Assembly: GCF_014252955.1 (NCBI RefSeq)
Contig: NZ_JACMIA010000001.1
Span: 1,240,001-1,304,000, forward strand
Length of the DNA stretch: 64,000 bases
Direction: 5' to 3'
From: Stappia sp. 28M-7
GTDB taxonomy: Bacteria > Pseudomonadota > Alphaproteobacteria > Rhizobiales > Stappiaceae
Position numbers and translations under genes: made by a program. The notes under the pieces are model-generated. The model saw only the letters and a program-made list of their open reading frames with translations. It was not told the DNA's origin and ran no database searches. Below, one piece after another: positions 8,406 through 17,082 of this stretch (positions within the stretch are counted from its first letter, which is position 1; each line of letters begins with the position of its first letter).

Positions 8406-8433
8406 GCCGGGAGGGTGACCACGCCCTCCCGGC
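8406..8433 (+). promoter_or_regulatory. Intra-operon GC hairpin after the substrate-binding-protein gene
   Basis: GCCGGGAGGG and CCCTCCCGGC form a perfect 10-bp stem around an 8-base loop. There is no T-run, so it is unlikely to be a full terminator. It lies between the binding-protein gene and the first permease gene, where such stems usually protect the upstream mRNA end or cause partial termination. Confidence 0.7.
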
Positions 8434-8451
8434 GAACCTTGTGAGGGGACA

Positions 8452-9342
8452 ATGGAATACCTCATCATCCTGCTACAGACCCTGCTTGACGGGATCATGA
8501 TCGGCGGCGTCTACGCGGTGCTGGCGATCGGTCTCAGCCTCGTCTTCGGCGTCATGCACATCGTCAACTTCGCCCATGCGGAGTTCATGATGATCGGCAT
8601 GTTCATCGGCTGGGCGTGCTGGCACTTCTTCGGCCTCGACCCGATGCTCGGCGCCTTCATCGCGCTGGCGGTGACCTTCTGCTTCGGCATGGTGCTGCAG
8701 CGCGTGCTGATCCGCCCGGTGCTCGGCGCCCCGCAGGTCGCCCAGATCTTCCTGACCGTCGGCATGCTCTTCGCGCTGGAAAACGCCGCGCTGATGATCA
8801 TGGGCGCGGAATACCGCTCGGTCACGACCCCCTACCAGACCCAGTCGCTGACGCTGTTCTCCTTCGGCAGCGAACGCGTGCTGGTGGGCATGGACAAGCT
8901 CTACGCCTTCCTGATGGCCCTGCTGTCGGGCAGCGCGGTGTGGCTGTTCCTCAACAAGACCCGCTTCGGCGCAGCCATGCGCGCGACCTCGCAGGACCCG
9001 ATGGCGGCCAAGCTGATGGGCGTCAACACGGACCTGATGTACGCGGTCGCCTTCGGCCTCGGCGTCGGCACCACCGCCTTCGGCGGCTCGGTCGTGCTGC
9101 CCTACATCACCGCCTCGCCGGCGGTCGGCTCGGGCTACGCGGTGCTGATGTTCACGGTGGTTGTGCTCGGCGGTCTCGGCTCGGTGACCGGTGCGATCAT
9201 CGGCGGCATCGCCGTCGGCATCATCCAGTCCTTCTCCGCCCTGTTCATGCCGATCCAGCTGCAGAACCTCGCGCTGTTCGTGGTGTTCATCCTCGTGCTG
9301 GCGCTGCGGCCGGAAGGCATCGTCGCCCGGAGGCGTTCATGA
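8452..9342 (+). CDS. Branched-chain amino acid-type ABC permease (LivH family)
   Basis: A 296-residue inner-membrane permease with about eight hydrophobic segments. The family start is clear in LLDGIMIGGVYAVLAIGLSL and VMHIVNFAHAEFMMIG. The cytoplasmic coupling loop MRATSQDPMAAKLMGVN is the part expected to contact the ATPases. Its last codon overlaps the LivM-type start (ATGA). It forms the translocation channel with the next gene product. Confidence 0.92.
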   Translation: MEYLIILLQTLLDGIMIGGVYAVLAIGLSLVFGVMHIVNFAHAEFMMIGMFIGWACWHFFGLDPMLGAFIALAVTFCFGMVLQRVLIRPVLGAPQVAQIFLTVGMLFALENAALMIMGAEYRSVTTPYQTQSLTLFSFGSERVLVGMDKLYAFLMALLSGSAVWLFLNKTRFGAAMRATSQDPMAAKLMGVNTDLMYAVAFGLGVGTTAFGGSVVLPYITASPAVGSGYAVLMFTVVVLGGLGSVTGAIIGGIAVGIIQSFSALFMPIQLQNLALFVVFILVLALRPEGIVARRRS

Positions 9343-10328
9343 CCCGCTCCAACACGCTCTCCATCGCGCTCCCCGCGCTGGTGGTCCTGGCGCTGATCGT
9401 TGCGCCGCTCGGGCTCGATCCCTTCGGCTACACGCTGCGCATCCTGTGCCTGATGCTGCTGTTCTGCGCGATGGGTCAGGCCTGGAACATCGTCGGCGGT
9501 CTCGCCAACCAGATCTCGCTCGGCCACGCGGCCTATTTCGGCATCGGCGCCTACAGCTCGACGATCCTGTTCGGCTCGTTCGGCCTGTCGCCGTTGCTCG
9601 GCGTGTTCGTCGGCATGTTCCTGGCGGCGATCTTCGCCCTGGTGCTGTCGCTGCCGACGCTGAGGCTCAAGGGCCACTACTTCGCGCTGGCGACCCTTGC
9701 CGCCGGCGAGGTCGCCCGCGTCGTCGCCAACTCCTGGACCAGCGTCACCGGCGGGCCGGTCGGCATCTCGGTTCCCTACCGTCCCGATGCCGGCTTCTGG
9801 GCGCTGCAGTTCCAGACGGTGCTGCCGAACTACTATCTCTTCCTCGGCGCGATGATCCTGGTGTCGCTGGTGTTCTGGCTGGTCCAGACCTCGGCCTTCG
9901 GCTACCGGCTGCGCGCGATCAAGGAGAACGAGACGGCGGCCGAGGTGATCGGCGTCAACACCTACCGGGTGAAGCTGCATGCCTCGATCCTGTCGGCCGT
10001 TCTGACGGCGATGCTCGGCACGCTCTACGCCCAGTTCCAGTTCTTCTTCGATCCCGACACGATCTTCGGCGTGGCGACGATCTCGGTGAAGATGGCGCTG
10101 ATCGTGATCCTGGGCGGAGCCGGCCGGCTCTACGGTCCCTGGGTCGGGGCGGCGGTGATCATTCCGCTGGAAGAGATGGCCAACTCCTATCTCGGCAACT
10201 CCATCGCCGGCCTGTCGCAGTTCGCCTACGGCATGCTGCTGATCGTGGTGATCCTGCTCAACCCGCGCGGCCTGATCTCGCTGTTCGAGTCCGTGCGCGA
10301 CCGGCTCAAGGGGAGGCAGCGCGCATGA
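9339..10328 (+). CDS. Branched-chain amino acid-type ABC permease (LivM family)
   Basis: A 329-residue permease. It contains NIVGGLANQISLGHAAYFG, the LivM signature, a coupling loop RLRAIKENETAAEVIGVN and the terminal NPRGLISLFE. Several hydrophobic helices are visible. It starts at the ATG overlapping the livH-type stop and ends by overlapping the ATPase start, so translation of the cassette is coupled. It is the partner of the preceding permease. Confidence 0.92.
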   Translation: MTRSNTLSIALPALVVLALIVAPLGLDPFGYTLRILCLMLLFCAMGQAWNIVGGLANQISLGHAAYFGIGAYSSTILFGSFGLSPLLGVFVGMFLAAIFALVLSLPTLRLKGHYFALATLAAGEVARVVANSWTSVTGGPVGISVPYRPDAGFWALQFQTVLPNYYLFLGAMILVSLVFWLVQTSAFGYRLRAIKENETAAEVIGVNTYRVKLHASILSAVLTAMLGTLYAQFQFFFDPDTIFGVATISVKMALIVILGGAGRLYGPWVGAAVIIPLEEMANSYLGNSIAGLSQFAYGMLLIVVILLNPRGLISLFESVRDRLKGRQRA

Positions 10329-11065
10329 GCGGCCATCTTCTGGAAGTGCGGAACGTCACCCGGCGCTTCGGCGGCCTGGTGGCCAATTCCGACGTAACCT
10401 TCACCGTCTCGCCCGGCGAGATCATCGGCCTGATCGGCCCCAACGGCGCGGGCAAGACGACGCTCTTCAACGTGCTGGTGGGCATCTATCCGCCGAGCTC
10501 GGGCGAGGTGATCTTCGACGGCAAGAGCATCGGCGGCCTGAAGCCGCACCAGATCGCCAAGTCGGGCCTGACCAAGACGTTCCAGAACGTCGCGCTGTTC
10601 GCCGAGTCCTCCGTGCTCGACAACGTCGTGACCGGCGGGCTTGTCAACCGCAGCCTTGCGGACGCGCGCCGCTTTGCGGCCGAGTGCCTGGAGCGGGTCG
10701 GCATCGGCGCGATCGCGCAGAAGAAGGCGGGCGACCTGTCCTTCCCCGAGCGCGCCCGCGTCGAGGTGGCCCGTGCCCTGTGCACCTCGCCCAAGCTCCT
10801 GCTGCTGGACGAGGTGATGGCGGCGCTGACGCCGGCGGAGATGGAGGAGATCATCGAGCTCGTGCGCTCGCTGCGCGACGAGGGCATGACCTTCATCGTC
10901 GTCGAGCACCACATGAAGGCGGTGATGAAGCTGTGCGAACGGCTGATCGTGCTGAACTTCGGCGAGATGATCGCCGACGGCACGCCCGAGGAAATCGCCA
11001 GCAACCGCAAGGTGCTGGACGCCTATCTCGGCGCCAATTTCTCGACCGAAGGGGAGGGCCACTGA
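10325..11065 (+). CDS. ABC transporter ATP-binding protein (LivG family) with altered signature
   Basis: A 246-residue ATPase. Walker A is GPNGAGKTT and the Q-loop is KTFQNVALF. The signature position reads LSFPERARVEVARAL instead of LSYGQQRRLEIARAL, and Walker B is followed by V rather than P (LLLLDEVMAALTPAEM). The switch histidine is present (VVEHHMKAVM). The changes affect LSGGQ, which completes the ATP site of the partner subunit, yet the motif is preserved enough for a functional branch of the family rather than decay. The overlaps on both sides are intact, arguing for a working gene. Confidence 0.9.
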   Translation: MSGHLLEVRNVTRRFGGLVANSDVTFTVSPGEIIGLIGPNGAGKTTLFNVLVGIYPPSSGEVIFDGKSIGGLKPHQIAKSGLTKTFQNVALFAESSVLDNVVTGGLVNRSLADARRFAAECLERVGIGAIAQKKAGDLSFPERARVEVARALCTSPKLLLLDEVMAALTPAEMEEIIELVRSLRDEGMTFIVVEHHMKAVMKLCERLIVLNFGEMIADGTPEEIASNRKVLDAYLGANFSTEGEGH

Positions 11066-11799
11066 TGCAGGCCTCAGCCAACGACAAGGACGTCCTGCTG
11101 GAGATCGGCGATCTGACTGCCGGCTACGGCGCCCAGCCGGTCCTGCACGGCATCTCGCTGCATGTGGCGCGCAACGAGTTCGTTGCCGTGATCGGTGCCA
11201 ACACCGCCGGCAAGAGCACGCTTTTGCGCGCGATCTCGGGCCTTCTGCCCCAGTGCAAGGGTCGCATCGCCTTCGACGGCAAGGACCTGACGAAGCTGAA
11301 GGCGCACGAGATCGCCGGGCTGGGTATTGCCCATGTCCCGGAAGGGCGCCATGTGTTCCCGGAGATGACGGTCGAGGACAATCTGCGCATGGGGGCCTAC
11401 GCGCATGCCAATCAGGCAGCGACGCAGCAGTCCCTGGAGCGGGTGTTCGAGCTGTTCCCGCGGCTGAAGGAGCGGCGCATGCAATATGCCGGCTCCATGT
11501 CCGGCGGCGAGCAGCAGATGGTGGCGGTCGGCCGCGGCATGATGCTGGAGCCCAAGCTGCTGATCCTCGACGAACCGAGCCTCGGCCTTGCGCCGCTGGT
11601 GGTGGAGGAAATGCACCAGCGCTTCCTCGACATTCACCGCTCCGGCGTTACGGTGCTGCTCGTCGAGCAGAACGTCTCGCTGGCCCTGCACAGCGCGGAA
11701 CGCGCCTATGTGATGTCCTCGGGCTCCATCGAGATCGAGGGCTCGGCGCGCGAGCTGCTGCACGACGACCGCATCCGCAAGGCCTATCTGGGCATCTGA
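11065..11799 (+). CDS. ABC transporter ATP-binding protein (LivF family)
   Basis: A 244-residue ATPase. Walker A reads GANTAGKST, with T where LivF proteins usually have G. The signature is SGGEQQMVAVGRGMM, Walker B is LLILDEPSLGLAP and the switch histidine is replaced by Q in VLLVEQNV, normal for LivF. The first A of its ATG is the last base of the preceding stop codon. It should pair with the LivG-type subunit. The canonical signature here can compensate for the altered LivG signature in one of the two ATP sites. Confidence 0.9.
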   Translation: MQASANDKDVLLEIGDLTAGYGAQPVLHGISLHVARNEFVAVIGANTAGKSTLLRAISGLLPQCKGRIAFDGKDLTKLKAHEIAGLGIAHVPEGRHVFPEMTVEDNLRMGAYAHANQAATQQSLERVFELFPRLKERRMQYAGSMSGGEQQMVAVGRGMMLEPKLLILDEPSLGLAPLVVEEMHQRFLDIHRSGVTVLLVEQNVSLALHSAERAYVMSSGSIEIEGSARELLHDDRIRKAYLGI

Positions 11800-11868
11800 C
11801 GGCGCAAGGCCCGATGCCCCCCGCTCGGGCCTTGCCCCCGCACGGATACGAAGAAAGGACGACCCCGC

Positions 11869-13335
11869 ATGGCTGAGACTTCCCTCGCCCTGAAGGACCC
11901 CAGCCTGCTGAAGACGCAGGCCTATGTGAACGGACGCTGGATCGACGGCGAAAAGACCTTCCCGGTCTACAACCCGGCGACTGGCGAGCTGGTGGCGAAC
12001 GTGACGGATCTCGGTCCGTCCGACGTCGCTGGCGCGGTGGATGCGGCCCATGCGGCCCAGCCCGCCTGGGCGGCAAAGACCGGCAAGGAGCGGGCGGCGG
12101 TGCTGCGTCGCTGGTTCGACCTGATGGTCGAGAATGCCGACGACCTCGCCACCATCCTCACCGCCGAGATGGGCAAGCCGCTTGCCGAAGCGCGCGGCGA
12201 GATCCTCTACGGTGCCTCGTTTATCGAGTGGTTCGCCGAGGAGGCCAAGCGCATCTACGGCGAGACGATCCCCGGCCACCAGGCGGACAAGCGCATCGTC
12301 GTCATCCGCCAGCCGGTGGGCGTCGTCGGCTCGATCACGCCGTGGAACTTCCCCAATGCGATGATCGCCCGCAAGGTGGCGCCGGCGCTGGCCGTCGGCT
12401 GCTCCTTCGTCGCCCGTCCGGCCGAGCTGACGCCGCTTTCCGCCATCGCCATGGCCGTTCTGGCCGAGCGCGCCGGGGTGCCGGCCGGCATCTTCAACGT
12501 GCTGCCCTCGTCGGACTCGGCCGGTGTCGGCCAGGAGCTCTGCGCCAACCCGAAGGTCGCCAAGATCACCTTCACCGGCTCCACCCGCGTCGGGCGGATC
12601 CTGATGAAGCAGTGCGCCGACACGATCAAGAAGATGTCGCTGGAGCTCGGCGGCAACGCGCCGTTCATCGTCTTCGACGACGCCGATCTGGATGCGGCGG
12701 TCGAGGGCGCGCTGATCGCCAAGTACCGCAATGGCGGGCAGACCTGCGTCTGTGCCAATCGCATCTACGTCCAGTCCGGCATCTACGACGCCTTCGCCGC
12801 CAAGCTGGCGGAAAAGGTGCGCGGCATGAAGATCGGCAACGGCTTCGAGGAGGGGGTGACCGTCGGTCCCCTGATCAGCGAAGCGGCGCTGAAGAAGGTC
12901 GAGGAGCACGTGTCCGACGCGCTGTCCAAGGGCGCGCGGGTGCTGGAGGGCGGCGAGCGCGCCGAACTCGGCGGCACGTTCTATCGCCCGACGGTGCTCG
13001 CCGACGTGACCACCGACATGAAGGTAGCGCGCGAGGAGACCTTCGGTCCCGTCGCCCCGCTGTTCCGCTTCGAGGACGAGGCGGAAGCCGTGGCCATGGC
13101 CAACGATACCGAATTCGGCCTTGCCTCCTACTTCTACAGCAAGGATCTCGCCCGGGTCTGGCGGGTGGCTGAGGCGCTGGAAAGCGGCATGGTCGGCATC
13201 AACACCGGCCTGATCTCCACCGAGGTCGCGCCTTTCGGCGGCATCAAGCAGTCGGGCCTCGGCCGCGAGGGCTCGCGCCACGGCGTCGAGGACTATCTGG
13301 AGCTGAAGTATCTGTGCATGGGCGGCATCGGCTGA
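11869..13335 (+). CDS. gabD: NAD(P)-dependent succinate-semialdehyde dehydrogenase
   Basis: A 488-residue aldehyde dehydrogenase. The catalytic residues are present: E259 in LELGGNAPFIV and C293 in NGGQTCVCANR, with the SSADH-typical second cysteine two residues later. The SITPWNFP motif is intact. Family members oxidise succinic semialdehyde to succinate. One oddity is R183 in VARPAELTPL, where most members have lysine in the KPAxxTP nucleotide-binding motif. It is the last gene of the operon and ends at a strong terminator. The substrate may be another short semialdehyde, so the symbol is given by family. Confidence 0.88.
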   Translation: MAETSLALKDPSLLKTQAYVNGRWIDGEKTFPVYNPATGELVANVTDLGPSDVAGAVDAAHAAQPAWAAKTGKERAAVLRRWFDLMVENADDLATILTAEMGKPLAEARGEILYGASFIEWFAEEAKRIYGETIPGHQADKRIVVIRQPVGVVGSITPWNFPNAMIARKVAPALAVGCSFVARPAELTPLSAIAMAVLAERAGVPAGIFNVLPSSDSAGVGQELCANPKVAKITFTGSTRVGRILMKQCADTIKKMSLELGGNAPFIVFDDADLDAAVEGALIAKYRNGGQTCVCANRIYVQSGIYDAFAAKLAEKVRGMKIGNGFEEGVTVGPLISEAALKKVEEHVSDALSKGARVLEGGERAELGGTFYRPTVLADVTTDMKVAREETFGPVAPLFRFEDEAEAVAMANDTEFGLASYFYSKDLARVWRVAEALESGMVGINTGLISTEVAPFGGIKQSGLGREGSRHGVEDYLELKYLCMGGIG

Positions 13336-13366
13336 GGCCGAAGCGCACGCACGCAAGCAACAGGAA

Positions 13367-13400
13367 GGGCGGCCCGGCAGATGTCGGGCCGCCCTTTTTC
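13367..13400 (+). terminator. Rho-independent terminator of the catabolic operon
   Basis: A perfect 10-bp stem, GGGCGGCCCG with CGGGCCGCCC, around an 8-base loop is followed directly by TTTTT. It lies 31 bases after the dehydrogenase stop and before the convergent dadA-type gene. On the opposite strand the stem is not followed by a T-run, so it mainly serves the plus strand. Confidence 0.88.
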
Positions 13401-13420
13401 GTGCCGGCGTCCTTGTTCGC

Positions 13421-14668
13421 TCAGCGCGAGAGCGACAGGGCGGCGATGTCGATCTCCGGCGCGCGGCCGTCGACGAGATCGGCGACCACCCGGCCCGAGC
13501 CGCAGGCCATCGTCCAGCCGAGCGTGCCGTGGCCGGTGTTGAGGAAGAGCCGGCCGATCCCTGAGGGGCCGACATAGGGCGGGCCGTCCGGCGTCATTGG
13601 CCGGTGGCCGCACCAGAAGCTTGCCTCCGCCGGATCGGCGCTGCCGCCGAACAGATCGCCGAAGGAATGTTCCAGCGCTGCCCGCCGCGCCGGTCGCAGC
13701 GCCGTGTCGAAGCCGCCGAGCTCCGCCGTGCCGCCGACGCGAATGCGCGACCCGAGCCGGGTGATCGCGGTCTTGTAGGTCTCGTCCATGACGGTGGAGA
13801 CCGGCGCAAGCGCCTCGTCGCGGATCGGGATGGTGAGGGAATAGCCCTTCACCGGATAGATCGGCAGCTTGATCCCGAGCGGGCGCAGCGCGGCCGGCGA
13901 ATGGGCGGCAAGCGCCAGCACATAGGCGTCGGCCTTGCGGGTTCCCTTCGAGGTCAGGACCTCGGTGATCTCGTTGCCCTCGCGCGTGAAGCCGACGAAC
14001 TCCGTGCCGAAGGAAAAGCGCACGCCGAGCTCCGCCGCCATCTCGGCCAGGCGGGTGGTGAACATCTGGCAGTCGCCGGTCTCGTCATCCGGCAGGCGCA
14101 GGCCGCCGGCGAAATCGGCCTTGGCGTGGGCGAGCGCGGGTTCTGCGGCGATGCAGCCTTCGCGGTCGAGCACCTCGCAGGGCACGTCGAACTGGCGCAG
14201 CACGTCGACATCCTTGGCGACGCCGTCGAGCTGCTTCACCGAGCGGAACAGCTGCAGCGTGCCGAGGCTGCGCCCGTCATAGGCGATGCCGGTTTCCGCG
14301 CGCAGGGCGCGCAAAAGGTCGCGGCTGTACTCGGCGATCGGCACCATGCGCGCCTTGTTCACCGCGTAGCGCGCCGAGGTGCAGTTGCGCAGCATCTTCA
14401 GCATCCAGCCCCACATGGCCGGGTCTGCCTTGGGCCGCACCACCAGCGGGCCGTGCCGCATGGTCAGCCAGCCGAGCGCCTTGAGCGGCACGCCGGGCCC
14501 CGCCCAGGGGGCGGAATAGCCGGGCGAGACCTGGCCGGCATTGGCGAAGCTCGTTTCCATGCCCGCTGCCTCGCGCCGGTCGATCACCTCGACCTCGTGA
14601 CCGGCGCGGGCGAGATACCAGGCGGTCGTAACGCCGATGACGCCGCCGCCGAGAACCAGAACCTTCAT
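13421..14668 (-). CDS. dadA: D-amino acid dehydrogenase (FAD-dependent, DadA family)
   Basis: A 415-residue flavoprotein. The FAD dinucleotide motif VLGGGVIGVTTAWYLA starts at residue 5, followed by EVEVIDRR with the ribose-binding acid. The middle contains ETSFANAGQVSPGYSAPWA, a strong DadA signature. The C-terminus has FLNTGHGTLGWTMACGSG, the second FAD-contacting segment. The enzyme oxidatively deaminates D-amino acids and passes electrons to the respiratory chain from the membrane face. It is the last gene of a minus-strand group with the TauE/SafE exporter 28 bases upstream. Close relatives act on other secondary amines, so the substrate range is open. Confidence 0.9.
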   Translation of the reverse strand: MKVLVLGGGVIGVTTAWYLARAGHEVEVIDRREAAGMETSFANAGQVSPGYSAPWAGPGVPLKALGWLTMRHGPLVVRPKADPAMWGWMLKMLRNCTSARYAVNKARMVPIAEYSRDLLRALRAETGIAYDGRSLGTLQLFRSVKQLDGVAKDVDVLRQFDVPCEVLDREGCIAAEPALAHAKADFAGGLRLPDDETGDCQMFTTRLAEMAAELGVRFSFGTEFVGFTREGNEITEVLTSKGTRKADAYVLALAAHSPAALRPLGIKLPIYPVKGYSLTIPIRDEALAPVSTVMDETYKTAITRLGSRIRVGGTAELGGFDTALRPARRAALEHSFGDLFGGSADPAEASFWCGHRPMTPDGPPYVGPSGIGRLFLNTGHGTLGWTMACGSGRVVADLVDGRAPEIDIAALSLSR

Positions 14669-14696
14669 GACTTGACTGCCCGATGTTGCGGCACCC

Positions 14697-15440
14697 TCAG
14701 GAGAAGAGGCGCCAGAAGAAGACGATACTCATCACCGTGCCGACGACGATGACGATGGCCCGCACCGCCTGTCGCGGCAGGGCCTTGGCCACCGGTGCGC
14801 CGGCATAGCCGCCGATGGTGGCGGCGACCATCATCAGGATGGCCTGCGGCCAGCTGACGAGACCGGCCGCGGCGAAGGTCGCGACCGAAATGGCGGAAAG
14901 GACGAAGGAGAGGGCGTTCTTGAGCCCGTTCATGGCGTTGAGGTCGCGCATGCCCCACAGCGAGAACAGCGCCAGCAGCACGATGCCGAGGCCGCCGTTG
15001 AAATAACCGCCGTAGATCGCAACCAGCGTGGTGGCGAACAGCCCGCCGGAGGAGGCGCGGCGGCGGCGCGCCCAGCCCTGCAGCCGCTCGCCGAAGGCGA
15101 AGGCGAGGGTGGCGGCAAGCAGCAGGAACGGAACGACGGCCGAAAAGGCCTCGTTGGTGGAGACAAGCAGCAGAAGCGAGCCGAGGAAGCCGCCGAACGC
15201 GGTGGCGATGACGACGCGGATCAGCAGGCGCGGGTCGAGGGCGGCGATCTCCTTGCGAAAGCCGGCGACGCCGCCGAGATAGCCGGGAAACACCGCGACC
15301 GCGCTGGTCGCGTTGGCCGTCACCACCGGCACCCCGGTATAGACGAGCGCGGGGAAGGTCAGGAACGTGCCGCCCCCCGCGATCGTGTTGAGCATGCCGG
15401 CGGCGAAGGCTGCCGTCGCCAGCACCATGTAGTCGAGCAT
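14697..15440 (-). CDS. TauE/SafE family sulfite/organosulfonate exporter-like membrane protein
   Basis: A 247-residue inner-membrane protein with about eight hydrophobic segments. Two repeats typical of the family are visible: AGMLNTIAGGGTFLTFPALV near the N-terminus and GYFNGGLGIVLLALFSL in the second half. The family moves sulfur-containing anions or other small anions across the membrane. It lies 28 bases upstream of dadA and 36 bases downstream of an Rnk-like gene, so co-transcription is likely. A functional tie to D-amino acid oxidation is not obvious. Substrate is unknown. Confidence 0.88.
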   Translation of the reverse strand: MLDYMVLATAAFAAGMLNTIAGGGTFLTFPALVYTGVPVVTANATSAVAVFPGYLGGVAGFRKEIAALDPRLLIRVVIATAFGGFLGSLLLLVSTNEAFSAVVPFLLLAATLAFAFGERLQGWARRRRASSGGLFATTLVAIYGGYFNGGLGIVLLALFSLWGMRDLNAMNGLKNALSFVLSAISVATFAAAGLVSWPQAILMMVAATIGGYAGAPVAKALPRQAVRAIVIVVGTVMSIVFFWRLFS

Positions 15441-15476
15441 GGGTGGGTGTCCTCTCTCTTGTCCCTTGCGCGGACC

Positions 15477-16043
15477 TCAGGCGGCCGAGGGGCCGGGATC
15501 CTCAGGTCCGTTATATCCGCCTGCCCGGGGGCGGTCTGCGCCTGCCAAGGCGCCATGCACCAGTTTCAGCAAGGGCCGGCGGCGCGCCGGCTCGGGCATC
15601 GCCTGTGCCGCCGTCTCGCCGGTCTCTCCGGTGCTGCCGCCGCCGCTGCGCCGGGCGGCTTCCGGCTGGAAATGCACCTTCTGCAGCAGGATCCGCTCCT
15701 GCCGCCCGGCCCCGTCCTGAAGCACGAATTCCTCGCCTTCGGACAGGCCGAGCAGGGCCAGCCCCCGCCGGGTGGTGATCGGCAGGAACATGCCCATCGG
15801 CATGGACAGGTGGTCGTGCGAGATCACCCGCGTGTCGGGGGTGCGTCCGTCGACGCTGTAGGTGACGCGGCTGCTCAAGGTGGCGACCGTCTCCGGCACG
15901 TCCTCGCGGAAGACGATGGTCGCCGCCTCGAGCTTGCGCTTGAGGATCGGTGCGAGAGGGTCCTCGTGACCGCGGCGGCGGTCGCGCATCACCTCGAGAA
16001 TGGTGAAGTCCTTGGTGGTCAGGATGCAGGTGTCGATGGACAT
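15477..16043 (-). CDS. GreA/GreB C-terminal domain protein (nucleoside diphosphate kinase regulator-like)
   Basis: A 188-residue protein. A short N-terminal helix region is followed by a GreA/GreB C-terminal FKBP-like domain (about residues 50-125): RVTYSVDG, TRVISHDHLSMPMGMFLPIT and LALLGLSEGEEFVL. Unlike Rnk it has a basic, low-complexity tail of some 60 residues with an arginine-rich segment. The start at 16043 has GGAGA six bases upstream. Such proteins bind RNA polymerase near the secondary channel without the cleavage-stimulating coiled coil of GreA. A related gene lies 172 bases upstream on the same strand. Confidence 0.78.
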   Translation of the reverse strand: MSIDTCILTTKDFTILEVMRDRRRGHEDPLAPILKRKLEAATIVFREDVPETVATLSSRVTYSVDGRTPDTRVISHDHLSMPMGMFLPITTRRGLALLGLSEGEEFVLQDGAGRQERILLQKVHFQPEAARRSGGGSTGETGETAAQAMPEPARRRPLLKLVHGALAGADRPRAGGYNGPEDPGPSAA

Positions 16044-16215
16044 CGCAGGTCTCCAGCGCTCCGTCCGTGGAGCGGCAAAGGTGAAACGGATCGGAGTCCC
16101 CCTGGCCGCTTTCGGTCGCGGCACAGGGGTCAGGATCCTGCGATGAGACACCCTCCGAAAATCGCCAGCCGGTCGCGCGGCTTCGGCTCGGTGCTTGCCC
16201 CGGTTCCGGTGGTGG

Positions 16216-16647
16216 TCATGCCGGACGGGCCTCGGCCTCGGCCACGGCGGGGAACTCGACGCTCTCCACGGTCAGCCGGTGGGTGCGCCCGTCCAGCGAG
16301 GTCCAGTCGATGGACTGGCCGGCGGACAGGCCGATCAAGGCGGCGCCGATCGGGGTGAGGACGGAAATCTTGCCCTCGGCAATGTTGGCATCGCCCGGGA
16401 AGACCAGCGTCACGGTGCGGTCTTCGCCGGCATCGGTGGTGAAACGCAGCCGCGATCCCATGCGAACGACGTCGGCGGAAATGCGCCGGTCGTCGACGAC
16501 GCGGGCGCGGTCGAGCTCGCTCGCCAGCTGATCTGCGACAGCGGGATTGCGGGAGGAAATGGAATCGGCAAGCCCGGACAGCCGCTCGTGGTCCGAGCGG
16601 GTCAAGGTGATGGCGGGCTTGCGCTTCTTCTGGATGGCTGGAGCCAT
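16216..16647 (-). CDS. rnk: Nucleoside diphosphate kinase regulator (Rnk/GreA-like)
   Basis: A 143-residue protein of Rnk size. The N-terminal part has ITLTRSDHERLSGLADSI, a short coiled coil. The C-terminal GreA/GreB domain shows RMGSRLRFTT, VFPGDANIAEGKISVLTPIG and AALIGLSAGQSIDW. The family binds RNA polymerase and was named for effects on nucleoside diphosphate kinase levels. The ATG at 16647 is chosen over upstream ATGs because AAGGA lies eight bases before it. It is probably the first gene of the minus-strand group 16647-13421. Confidence 0.85.
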   Translation of the reverse strand: MAPAIQKKRKPAITLTRSDHERLSGLADSISSRNPAVADQLASELDRARVVDDRRISADVVRMGSRLRFTTDAGEDRTVTLVFPGDANIAEGKISVLTPIGAALIGLSAGQSIDWTSLDGRTHRLTVESVEFPAVAEAEARPA

Positions 16648-17082
16648 TCTCGGCATCCTTGCAATGTTGTAAGGCCGCCGACGCACGTGAGCGCGCGTCG
16701 GGCGGTCATGATCTGTTGTGGGAAGTTGTTCGCCGCCTTGGTGGCCTGCTGTCTGCCCGCGAGGGGACGAGCCGGCCTATGCCCCGCGGCCGGGGCGCGA
16801 CGCGACCGAGCCGGGGGTCAGTGTCCCGCGATGGGGCACACCCTGAAAATGGAAAGCAGGCGCGGAGCGGTCGTGTACATTCCAAGAAGGTCGGTGCTTG
16901 CGGGGCGAAAGTCAAGTCACGGCTTTCCCGGACGCGGCAAGCAGGCGCGCAGAACCCTGCGACGGGCCGGATTCGCGCAGCCCCCGGGTTGCCATGCCGG
17001 CCTGCGCGGCAGCCGGGAGCGGGCCGGCAGGCGTCCTGACGCAGCGTCTGGTTGTGCCTGCGAACAGGGCATCGACAGATGA

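Noticed and set aside
11074-13575. An 833-codon minus-strand frame opposite the ABC ATPase and semialdehyde dehydrogenase genes
   Set aside because: Antisense shadow of well-supported genes; no domain is recognisable.
16710-17082. Small coding gene between rnk and the riboswitch
   Set aside because: Open frames here lack ribosome-binding sites and recognisable domains, and several overlap on both strands.
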